DNA from: Dermanyssus gallinae
Taxonomy: Eukaryota > Arthropoda > Arachnida > Mesostigmata > Dermanyssidae
Reading direction: 5' to 3'
Assembly (NCBI GenBank): GCA_003439945.1
Contig: QVRM01003987.1
Span: 264,238 to 328,237, forward strand
Length of the DNA stretch: 64,000 nucleotides
The notes below the pieces were generated by a model that was not told where the DNA came from, did no database searches, and worked only from the letters and a program-made list of their open reading frames with translations. Position 1 is the first letter of the stretch; every line of letters begins with the position of its first letter. Positions 43,705 through 51,680 of the stretch are shown here, one piece after another. The translations under genes and the position numbers were made by a program.

Positions 43705-46440
43705 TCACATATCATTTTGTAGGCTAATAATATCGTTAACACGTGCTTGTAGTGACGGTGTTTCGATAAACGAGCAAGTGAGTATGTGGTATCGTCCGAT
43801 ATTGCACTCGCCACAATATTTACATACGCATTCGTCAATTTCATAACAATTTCCTCTTAAGCACAAAAGGTGGTGGTAGCCGTGCCATGTTGTTCGGCAT
43901 ATTAGAGATCTATTTTTCTGTGATGACAGTTTCCACTTATTGCTGCAAAAAGCTGGACCCTCAACATAGAGACCCATTACAAATGCCATGTTGCGGGTTT
44001 CTCTAAATTCTCTGTAGGCTTCTAAGATTTGTGTACTGAACGGTATCTTGTCCAGTACTAAATCCTCTACTAGTGTGCGTTCGTGGCATAGTTCCAGTGC
44101 GAACGTGGCCGATGCGTTCTTTGGCAAGCCTAAAGTGCGCTTTATGAAATAAGATTTTATTTTATCTATGTTTTTAAGGTCCGATATTGTGAAATAAGGT
44201 GCTATTGCGGGAAGGCAGTATCTTACTATAGGAACCATTTTTATTCTAAATAAATTTAGCGCAATTTTTAGGTCTATGTCAGTAACGTCTCCCACTAAAA
44301 TCATGGCCGCCGTAGCCTTGCTACGCATTTCCTCTATATGTCTGCTGAATGACAGCCGGGGGGTCACTGTTATCCCTAGATAACAAAAGTGATTCACGAG
44401 TTCAACATTTACTCCCCCTATCTTGATGCACCGGTCATCTGCAGCGTACGATCCGCCTTTACTAAATCGTAGTATTTTTGTTTTGGCTATGTTGATTGTC
44501 AATTGGTGTTCTTGGCACCAATCTGAGGCTTCCTGGAGATAAAACTGCAAGTGATTTCGTGTTTTTGCAAGCACTACTAAGTCGTCAGCATAAAATGCAT
44601 GTATTGCTTTTACATTTCTGAGGGCGTCCGCTAAGCCAGCTATATACAATATAAAGAGGAATGGGCTTGCGGAATCTCCCTGGACTACTCCAGTTTTCTG
44701 TACTACTGGCCTGCTGACATAATGAGCTCCGCTTTTAATAATAATTAAGTTCGCTTGCAGCATGTCACGTATTAGATTATACATAGTTCCCTCTATAGAA
44801 TATCGGGTTTGAAGTACTTTAAGAAGTTTGTCTCTTCTAACGCAGTCAAATGCAGTCTTAAAATCGATAAAAGCGGCATATGTCATCTCTTTTTGATCTT
44901 GGCGGGTCTTTACGTGTTCTAACATAAAGGCAACGGCATCCGACGTAGATCGCCCTCTTAGAAATCCATGTTGTTCACATGGTAGATCTGGACCTATGGC
45001 GTCATATAAGCGTTCTACAACAAGTGAAGTTAAAATTTTATAAACGACGCTAATAAGTGCAATCCCGCGGTAGTTGGATGGGTCGGTTGCTTCACCCTTC
45101 TTTTTGTAAATTGGCTGCAGGAAACTTTTTCTCCATTCTTCTGGTATTTTGCCGCTGCGTAGACATCCATTGTACAAGCTGGTCAATGGCGGGCACAGAG
45201 AACGTATATTTGCTTTAATATGTTCATACACAATTTGGTCGGGACCCGCAGATTTACCATTTTGTTTGGATTTGATTACATTGGCGACCTCTTCTTCTGT
45301 AAATGCTCGGTAATCACAGTTATTCTCCCTCGGAGGTAGTAGAAGATCACCACTGTATAGGCGCGAAAAGTGAAGTATCCACTTATTATCATTGATTAAT
45401 GGATTTGGTGGAGTGGGTCGTCTTGGGAGGAGTATCCATGGTTTTGTAGCGCTTTGTTGCACGCGTGTCACACGCTGAATTATGTCATATGCTTGTTTCT
45501 TTGTTTGCTTAATCTTTTTAAAATTCCGTTTCATACCAGCGAGTCGTTGTAATCCCTCCGGACTAAAATCCGTGTGACTGCAAATAGTATACTTTATGGC
45601 TTTGCACTGTTCATCAAACCATGGTTTGTGTGTAGTTGGTCTGTATAACGATTTCCTTACGCATGAAATCTGGATTGCCCACCGGATAGCTCTTTCAGTT
45701 ACATTGATATCGTCTGTTGGCTGAATGAGTTGTAGTGCTTGCTGTAATTTCTGGGGGTTCAGGGAGCGGCTGAGGGTATGTGCTGAGGGTACACTGGGCT
45801 TGTTGGATCGGTGCAAATGGAAAGTTATTTTATAGTGTTTTCGATGTGCTGAGGGTGTTGAGTGCATCTCGCTGATTATTGATTGTGGCTGCTGTGCTGA
45901 AGTTAAAACTACATCAACGGCACTTTTTCCATTCCAGCTGGCGTACGTAGCCTCATGTGTGTTGTTTTCAATTTGCAATCCAAGCTCATGCACTCCTGAT
46001 ATAAAAGCTGCGCTTCGTGCGTTATCTTTTAATAGGTCGCAATTAAAGTCACCCCCTATAACAATGTGCTTATTTGTCTTTTTACAATAAGTTATTGCGT
46101 CCCCAACATCGTGTATTATATCAGCGGGTTGCCTGTCTGGTGGGCTATATATGCATACCAGGTAATATTCTTCTAGTTCCAGAACTAATTCTCTTGCAGT
46201 GCATTTGAGTACGTGTGAGCACTCGGTCGTTCTGACGGCGATAGCCACACCCCATTTAGGTCGGCCTCTTCCTTGAGACTTAAGTGCAAGTCCGTGATAT
46301 ATTTTGTGTTGTGTAAACTGAATAAAATTTGCTGGATTTGTCACAAACGTTTCGGTTAAAAACATAATATCCATGTCAAGAAAATCGTTTTCGCCTGACT
46401 TATTATATAATGATTCTAATGATTCAACGTTCCATAACAT
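43705..46440 (-). CDS. LINE-A ORF2: AP-endonuclease and reverse transcriptase (intact, 911 aa)
   Basis: It nicks target DNA and copies the element RNA at the nick. The AP endonuclease covers about residues 1-207, with MLWNVESL at the start, GGDFNCD at 129-135 and SAHRKHYKI at 197-205. Most endonucleases have S-D-H at the last site; here it is S-A-H, also in copy 2. Reverse transcriptase covers about 390-650, with KSAGPD 396-401, motif A AAFIDFKTAFD 522-532 (catalytic D526), GVVQGDSASPF 584-594 and FYADDLVVLA 616-625 (catalytic D619 and D620). The C-terminal knuckle is C873-C876-H885-C889. There is no RNase H domain. The frame is uninterrupted, so this copy may be young. The in-frame region upstream (to the ORF1 stop at 46492) is also open, so translation could begin there or by reinitiation. 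Confidence 0.95.
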   Translation of the reverse strand: MLWNVESLESLYNKSGENDFLDMDIMFLTETFVTNPANFIQFTQHKIYHGLALKSQGRGRPKWGVAIAVRTTECSHVLKCTARELVLELEEYYLVCIYSPPDRQPADIIHDVGDAITYCKKTNKHIVIGGDFNCDLLKDNARSAAFISGVHELGLQIENNTHEATYASWNGKSAVDVVLTSAQQPQSIISEMHSTPSAHRKHYKITFHLHRSNKPSVPSAHTLSRSLNPQKLQQALQLIQPTDDINVTERAIRWAIQISCVRKSLYRPTTHKPWFDEQCKAIKYTICSHTDFSPEGLQRLAGMKRNFKKIKQTKKQAYDIIQRVTRVQQSATKPWILLPRRPTPPNPLINDNKWILHFSRLYSGDLLLPPRENNCDYRAFTEEEVANVIKSKQNGKSAGPDQIVYEHIKANIRSLCPPLTSLYNGCLRSGKIPEEWRKSFLQPIYKKKGEATDPSNYRGIALISVVYKILTSLVVERLYDAIGPDLPCEQHGFLRGRSTSDAVAFMLEHVKTRQDQKEMTYAAFIDFKTAFDCVRRDKLLKVLQTRYSIEGTMYNLIRDMLQANLIIIKSGAHYVSRPVVQKTGVVQGDSASPFLFILYIAGLADALRNVKAIHAFYADDLVVLAKTRNHLQFYLQEASDWCQEHQLTINIAKTKILRFSKGGSYAADDRCIKIGGVNVELVNHFCYLGITVTPRLSFSRHIEEMRSKATAAMILVGDVTDIDLKIALNLFRIKMVPIVRYCLPAIAPYFTISDLKNIDKIKSYFIKRTLGLPKNASATFALELCHERTLVEDLVLDKIPFSTQILEAYREFRETRNMAFVMGLYVEGPAFCSNKWKLSSQKNRSLICRTTWHGYHHLLCLRGNCYEIDECVCKYCGECNIGRYHILTCSFIETPSLQARVNDIISLQNDM

Positions 46441-46491
46441 ACATTTAAATTGATGCTGTGTGTGTTTTGCGGGCTGCTTTAACGCCTGTTG

Positions 46492-47094
46492 TCAATCTCT
46501 TGAAGTTATCATTGTGATATCGTCCTCTTCTTCAGTTTGCCTGCTGCGCTTAGTTCCAGCGGTCGTCGTTTTCTCTGCGTCGTATATTCTAAATGGTTTT
46601 AATTGTCCGCGATAAGGACGGAAGTGTATCCCTTCCGACCACATCCCAGGGTCCAATAGTTCTTTAAATTTGTTAGCTGCTATATTTATGTGAAAACTAT
46701 TATAATATGCCTGGTTTATTCCTGAAAGTTTTGTCACTTTAACGTCCACATCGTTACCCACAATCCGAGCTACATATTGTTGTATATCCTCACATGTATG
46801 TGACAAGCTGAGGCGGCTTACAAATAGTGCTTTCATGCGAGGTCTTTCGGGCACGTCTTGAACGTCTACAACTTTCAGATCTGTCAGTTTGTTTGTGCCA
46901 GTTGTTGCACGTTGTTCACGATTCGTCACGTGTCCTCCTCTTCCAACTGTCCGCCATGCATTCTTGCGTCCTCCACTTGGTGTGAACGTACCGTTGCGGC
47001 TTCCATGTTGTTTTGGCACGTCTGAATACGCAGACGTCGAGGGGTCCCGGTGTTGATGCTTGCATGCGAACTTTGCTGAGTATTGTTTCTGCAC
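46492..47094 (-). CDS. LINE-A ORF1, C-terminal part (RRM-like region), -1 frame
   Basis: Nucleic-acid-binding half of ORF1. The frame is open from about 47200. From about residue 88 it encodes MKALFVSRLSLSHTCEDIQQ, then YYNSFHINIAANKFKELLDP and WSEGIHFRPYRG. This is the conserved RRM-like module that follows the PHD finger in ORF1 proteins of arthropod LINEs. It ends ITMITSRD-TGA. There is no in-frame ATG near the start; it should be expressed as a continuation of the upstream frame (46926-47723), with which it overlaps by up to about 280 bp in the -1 frame. I see no canonical slippery heptamer in the overlap, so a single indel in this copy is the simpler explanation. Confidence 0.82.
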   Translation of the reverse strand: MQKQYSAKFACKHQHRDPSTSAYSDVPKQHGSRNGTFTPSGGRKNAWRTVGRGGHVTNREQRATTGTNKLTDLKVVDVQDVPERPRMKALFVSRLSLSHTCEDIQQYVARIVGNDVDVKVTKLSGINQAYYNSFHINIAANKFKELLDPGMWSEGIHFRPYRGQLKPFRIYDAEKTTTAGTKRSRQTEEEDDITMITSRD

Positions 47095-47723
47095 ATTTGT
47101 AGTGTTTGTTGTCGTTGCGGTGCTGGGTGATTGTTGCTGGCCCGGACAGCTGGTGTTATGGCAATGGTGCTGCCAATATTGCCTGTGACTAACTTATTGA
47201 CGGTTTTTGTTAGCTCGTCAATTTTCTTTTGGAGTGAATAAAGATCGCTAAGGCAGCCACAGTTTGGTTTTACACTTGCGCTGTTAGTTGTCACAGTAAC
47301 AGCTACTTCTTTCCAAAAGCATGACTTGCAGCTTGTAGTGTATCGATCAGGTATCTGGTATGCACAATGAGTATGAAGTGCTTTACTGCAGCCCTCACAA
47401 ACAGTGCGGTCTTTTACTTGATGAATATCACCACCACAAGACACACATGGAGGGCCTGGGTTGCTCTCGATGTCTCCAGCCAGTAACAGCATAATTACAA
47501 GTGCCGTGGAACGAATGAGTTGTGTCTTACTAAAGCATCGTCGAGGTAGATGCTTTAAAACGCTTACCGTGTCATCTGTTGTGGTATGTACTTTAGTTTG
47601 ATGGTAGTTTGAAGCACTTTGCGCGTTTGGCTGCAGTAGTACCTCTTTTGAAGTCAAGCTTTTCGTTAAAAAATACACCAATGCTAGAGCACACAAAAAC
47701 TGTGTCCGTCTGGTGGCCGCCAT
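46926..47723 (-). CDS. LINE-A ORF1, N-terminal part: signal-like segment, 2A motif, PHD finger
   Basis: It starts at ATG 47721-47723 (AAGATGGCGG context). Residues 1-24 are basic then hydrophobic (LCALALVYFLT), like a signal peptide; a second hydrophobic run (ALVIMLLLA, 74-82) follows. Residues 83-91 are GDIESNPGP, a 2A ribosome-skipping motif with the skip expected between G90 and P91. Directly after it is a PHD-type C4HC3 finger: C93, C96, C109, C112, H117, C120, C132, C135. A short helix (YSLQKKIDELTKTVNKLV, about 162-179) could multimerise. From about residue 180 the sequence is Gln/Asn/Thr-rich, and the frame leaves the homologous ORF1 path, which resumes in the -1 frame at 46492-47094. 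Confidence 0.88.
   Translation of the reverse strand: MAATRRTQFLCALALVYFLTKSLTSKEVLLQPNAQSASNYHQTKVHTTTDDTVSVLKHLPRRCFSKTQLIRSTALVIMLLLAGDIESNPGPPCVSCGGDIHQVKDRTVCEGCSKALHTHCAYQIPDRYTTSCKSCFWKEVAVTVTTNSASVKPNCGCLSDLYSLQKKIDELTKTVNKLVTGNIGSTIAITPAVRASNNHPAPQRQQTLQMCRNNTQQSSHASINTGTPRRLRIQTCQNNMEAATVRSHQVEDARMHGGQLEEEDT
47451..47477 (-). other. 2A ribosome-skipping motif
   Basis: Codons for GDIESNPGP match the consensus D-(V/I)-E-x-N-P-G-P, preceded by a Leu-rich run as in known 2A sequences. 2A motifs at the N-terminus of LINE ORF1, before a PHD finger, are documented for several animal elements. Activity is inferred, not shown. Confidence 0.9.
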
Positions 47724-47730
47724 CTTGCAG
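47715..47730 (-). promoter_or_regulatory. possible YY1-like site at the LINE-A 5' end
   Basis: GCAAGATGGCGGCCA overlaps the ORF1 start codon. AAGATGGC is the core of the YY1 site, which sets the transcription start of mammalian L1 from just inside the element. The 5' UTR here is only about 10 bases, so an internal promoter would have to lie downstream of the start. Confidence 0.3.
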
Positions 47731-47733
47731 AGT

Positions 47734-47754
47734 GTTATTATTATTATTTATTAT
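47734..47754. repeat. (TTA)n tract, tail of a LINE-Y fragment
   Basis: Short TTA tract, on the minus strand a TAA tail, ending exactly where LINE-A copy 1 begins. Confidence 0.8.
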
Positions 47755-47876
47755 TCGGACAATACAATTGTGAGGTGTGAATGTGTATCCTCGTTATTTC
47801 ATGGTTACCATCTAGCTATTCTCAGCCCATCGCACCTAATATCGACGCGGCATTTCCTCTGCAAACTGCCATTATG
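47755..47876 (-). mobile_element. LINE-Y 3' end, strongly 5'-truncated copy
   Basis: Encodes AVCRGNAASILGAMG then TGA (47822-47824), matching the C-terminus of the neighbouring copy (AVCRGNVASIIGAMN). A 3' UTR of about 65 bp (ending CACCTCACAATTGTATTGTC) precedes the TAA tail. It starts immediately after a TCA/TAA repeat (47877-47990). Confidence 0.8.
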
Positions 47877-47900
47877 ATGATGATGATGATGATGATGATG

Positions 47901-47989
<89 letters not shown>

Positions 47990-47990
47990 C
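47877..47990. repeat. (TGA)n then (TTA)n compound microsatellite, tail of LINE-Y copy
   Basis: (ATG)n at about 47877-47901 passes into (TTA)n to 47990. On the minus strand this is a TAA tail followed by TCA repeats. Confidence 0.9.
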
Positions 47991-47999
47991 ATTCAGTTA

Positions 48000-48299
48000 T
48001 TACAATTGTGGGGTATGAACGTTTATGCCAGGTTTATCCTGCTCCGGTCGCTTTCTATCAATTCATGGCGCCTATGATGGAAGCCACATTTCCTCTACAA
48101 ACGGCCAAAGACATCATCTGTCTCAAAAACATGGCCTCGCGTCGATCGCCCGTAACATCTGCTATGCGTTTACCGATATCTTTCAGGATTTTCGCTGTAC
48201 CTGAGCTGATGGGGCCGAGCGTCTCTAATGTAATGGGTACAAAGTGATAGCTTCTGGATAGCTCGAGATACTTCCTTCGTTTTTTAGAATCCGCGCGCA
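48000..48299 (-). mobile_element. LINE-Y 3' end, 5'-truncated copy
   Basis: On the minus strand it encodes SKKRRKYLELSRSYHFVPIT, LETLGPISSGTAKILKDIGK, ITGDRREAMFL-like residues and AVCRGNVASIIGAMN, then TGA at 48058-48060. The 3' UTR is about 65 bp. The same C-terminal blocks (FxPxxxETxG and RGxxxSxLG) end the long decayed element at 48.85-50.69 kb, so both belong to related retroelements. Confidence 0.8.
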
Positions 48300-48319
48300 G
48301 AATAATAATAATAATAATA

Positions 48320-48397
<78 letters not shown>

Positions 48398-48398
48398 T
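48300..48398. repeat. mirror microsatellite (AAT)n-(ATT)n
   Basis: AAT repeats (48300-48319) switch directly to ATT repeats (48320-48398), making a self-complementary tract. This fits two TAA tails of opposite orientation meeting. Confidence 0.88.
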
Positions 48399-48845
48399 AA
48401 TGTTTCGTAAAATAGAAGTTGCTACACTAGTTTATGCTATAATTAGATATGGCAATTGACTGGCTGGAAGCATCATTCAGCTCTAATCGCAGAGTGAAAA
48501 CAAACAGGACAAGTGTGCGACACGGTAGGTCGGAGCGAGTGTTAAATTCGCGTCATGCATGTAGGACCGACGTAGGTTGAAATCAGGATAGACTGACTTT
48601 ATGTAGCTTCTTATTGTAAACTGAACTGCCTAAGGAATCCATTACCTTAGGAAACATTCACGGGTTTATTCTAAATGAACATTGATAATTGAAAAACAAG
48701 TGAACAACAGTAAAGAACACAGACAAACTTTGTATCTATTAGCTGGAATACGCTCACAAGCGCTGACTGTTATTTAGCGGACTAGGTAATTATTATTAAT
48801 AATGAATAGGTAATTTAACTTGTTAATGCCCAAAATATTTATGAA
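48399..48845. other. no recognisable gene
   Basis: AT-rich spacer without conserved coding content. Confidence 0.55.
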
Positions 48846-50690
48846 GACGCGCACATACAAGCACATTCCCCGTGTAATATTACTGTTAAAACAACTAAAA
48901 ACAGTATGCAATGCATTCAACACCATCCGTAGGGATCAGCTCCTTCGTGCGGTTCGGGATACAGTCCCGGAACTCTTCACCTTAGTAGAACACGCGTACA
49001 AAGAGCCATCCGTCTTGTTGTTTGGCGCCAAGACGTTATTTTCGGCATCGGGCATACAGCAGGGGGGACCGGCCCTATTCAGCCTGGGGATACGTGAGCT
49101 GGTTAACTCCGTTCAAGTGCCATTCAACGCTTGGTACCTAGACGATGGCACACTTGGTGGACCGATGGTGGACTTGCTCGATGAGGTGCGCAGAGTCCTT
49201 GCTTTCGAGGCAGTCAGTGGTCTGGTGCCGAACACGGCCAAATGCGAGGTGTTCGCTCCGGGGACAGACCCAGACGACCCCTCATTAAGGGCCTTGCTCG
49301 AGCTGCTACCGGGGTGTAGAGTCGTGGCTGACCACGAAATAAACCTTCTTGGCGCACCGGTTCTGCCCTCTGCGTTGCCGGGACAACTCGACCCCTTAAT
49401 GGACAAATTGTGGGCGATGTAGAAGCGTTTTCCGCTTGTTGGAGCCCACCAAGGACTCTACCTGCTTCTCTCGTCGTTCTCCGCGTGCCGCATCGTACAT
49501 ATTTTACGGTCCATAGACTGCTCAGGCGATTTGAACCATCTTCTCCAACCATTCGACGACCAGGTGGTGGAGGCCCTACAGACGGTGCTGAGTCTAAACT
49601 TACGACCACGAGAGGTGCGCCAGGCGGCCCTCCCCACGTCCATAGGCGGCCTTGGTCTCCCCTCGGCTCGATCCTTGGCGGGCCCGGCCGTGGCTGCCTC
49701 GATGCCTGCTACGTCAGAAAATGTCCAGCGCCTGCTCCCGCCGGCGGCTCAGGCAATGTTCGAGGCGGCTCGTGACGATATAGCGACTGGACTTCAAGCT
49801 TCATCGCCTGGTCCCGATAGACTAGCCTGCCAGAGGACCTGGGCCGAGAAGGCCCACGAAGCTTCGCTTAGTTCGCTGCTTGAAGAATGCGGGGATGACC
49901 AGGAGCAAGCGACTGGGTGCATGCACTACCCGCTGACTCACTGGGTACTCGCCTTGATGACCAATCCACCTGGATATGCGTTGGCCTGAGATTGGGGGCT
50001 GATTTGGTTGAGCCACACAGATGCTCTTGTGGCGAGCCCGTCGGGCGACTCGCCAGACACGGTCTGTCTTGCGCTCACGTAGCGGGCCGGCGCCCAAGAT
50101 ACACTGCCCTCAATGAAATGCTTGCAAGATCGCAGCAAAGGGCGGGGATTCCCTGCGTCCTGGAACCACCTGGGCTTTCAAGAGACGACGGTAAGCGCCC
50201 CGACGGTATGACTTTGATACTCTTCTATAAGGGTCGTTCCCTGGTGTGGGATGCGACGGTGACCGACTCTCTGACCCCTTCCCTTGTCGGTCCCGGCGCG
50301 TTCCGTCCGGAAACTGCCGTTTCGCGAGCTGAGACCTCAAAGATAAGAAAGTATGCGGCCTAAGTCGGGCGCACCACTTTTCGCCATTTGCGTTCGAGAC
50401 GATGGGTGGCCCTGGGCCCCTTACGGTAACATTGATCTCTCGGGTTGGCGACGCGTTACGGCAGGCGACGATGGATAAGAGGGCGCACGCCTTCTTCTCC
50501 CAGCGACTGTCCCTGGAGATCCAAAGAGGTAAAGCGACCTCAGTGCTCGGAAGTATGAGAGACTGGATGGACCCGGACCTTCGCGCCAGGGGGCGCCAGG
50601 ACTTCCTCACGGACATGAGCGATAGAGCGGCTACGGCGCGCAGAAGGAGCAACTAGGTCGACGAGCAGCAACGCCGTGAAGCATTATATA
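48846..50690 (+). pseudogene. LINE-Y-related retroelement: RT and C-terminal endonuclease-like region, decayed
   Basis: Plus strand. CNAFNTIRRDQLLRAV (motif A, about 48910), SGIQQGGPALFSLGI (about 49050) and NAWYLDDGTLGG (catalytic YLDD variant, about 49125) mark the RT palm. EINLLGAPVLPS (about 49340) follows. After frameshifts near 49420 and 49990 come CSCGEPVGRLARHGLSCAHV (zinc knuckle, about 50020), LEPPGLSRDDGKRPDGMTLI (about 50160) and SLVWDATVTDSL (about 50245). Last are METMGGPGPL-like residues and KATSVLGSM (about 50400-50560). KRPDG with WDATV resembles a PD-(D/E)XK nuclease, so this may be an RLE-type element; I am sure of the RT but not the clade. 48820-49422 stays open for 200 codons, and two later frames are also long. 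Confidence 0.82.
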
Positions 50691-51099
50691 TATTCTTCTA
50701 AATTACAATAAAACTAAAAACAGTAAATTTATCTATTAAGGCAAGATGACATATAAACTTTACAAAAGGATATCGTGAATTTAGAGTAGCATGTTGTAGC
50801 CGCGACGGAATAAAAAACGGCGACTCTGACACTTGCACTTGCGGATGTGATCCCTGCTCAACGCATGTTCAGCCGAATCAATCTTTCCTAAGAATTGACG
50901 TAAAAACTATTTTTAATTAAATAAAAATACTTATGCTGAGTCAGCGTACGTCACAACTGAAAGTCGGCTGCACTAGTGACGTAAGTTGCAAGAGGACAAG
51001 CAAGCCCCCGCTGCCGATGGCTAAAGGAACCGGTGGGAGTGGGTAGATCGTGGAAGATAGCCAGACGGGAAAAAAAGAGCGGGAGACGACAACCGGAGA

Positions 51100-51680
51100 A
51101 TGGAAGATAGTAACAACAAGAAGTCAACACGTGGCAAAGAAGAGACAGAGGAAGCGCGAGGAGCAGCAGCAAGATTAGCATCAACAGTACACCGAACAAC
51201 AATAATAGAGACCGAAAAAAAATCAAAGCAAAAATAGATGAATTAGAAAAAATTGCCAATCCAAACGGCGCGCAGCTGTTACAGCGAGTGGAGCATGAAC
51301 CGCCCAAAAGCGTACCAGTTATTGGAAGCTCGAAAGTGTAGCGTGCTAAAACATTTGCGATGAGCGCTAGTGGGATGAGCAAACGTTGCAATATTAATGG
51401 TCATGGGCGAGGGGCGATTATGCGTACCACAATTGCATATGCTTTAGGTAAATTACGCCGTAATACTCATCGCTCTAATCTAGGTATTATCCATTTGGGA
51501 TTAAATAATGTGATAAACAGAGATGCACAAAAAAGTCGTTCTATTTCGGAAGTATGGTTCGAGATTGAGAGCGTTCTTAGCAATCTCGTCAGCTTCGTCT
51601 ACAAAAATAATATTCGGATAATCGTGTGCTTCAGTCTGATTGTAGCGGTGTATGAAGAAGAGTGCGGGTGCCTTAACTAA
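51100..51680 (+). pseudogene. LINE ORF1 with SGNH (GDSL-like) esterase domain
   Basis: At about 51215-51250 the plus strand encodes KQKIDELEKIANPNGAQLL (helical), then VPVIGSSKV (about 51315), a stop, and then a 106-codon frame starting MSASGMSKRCNINGHGRGAI and containing SNLGIIHLGLNNVIN and NNIRIIVC. The GSS block with a later GLNxV and IHLG spacing matches the SGNH hydrolase domain in ORF1 of CR1/L2-like elements. The catalytic Ser block is GSS where GDS is usual. A TAG (51338-51340) splits the domain. The RT pieces at 52.5 and 54.7 kb could belong to the same insertion. Confidence 0.68.

Larger units (their letters stand above)
43658..47733 (-). mobile_element. LINE-A copy 1: near-complete non-LTR retrotransposon
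   Basis: On the minus strand it runs from a 5' end at about 47733, with only about 10 bases before the first ATG, through ORF1 (two overlapping frames) and ORF2 (intact) to a 45-bp 3' UTR and a (TAA)n tail. Copies at 34993-37731 and 37760-40336 belong to the same family and share the last 20 or so bases. APE endonuclease plus RT plus CCHC places it among APE-type LINEs. A PHD plus RRM-like ORF1 and a TAA tail are seen in I-, CR1- and Ingi-like groups; I cannot settle the clade. Confidence 0.9.

Noticed and set aside
46926..47094. Programmed -1 frameshift as the firm explanation of split ORF1
   Set aside because: No X-XXY-YYZ heptamer was found in the overlap; kept only as a question.
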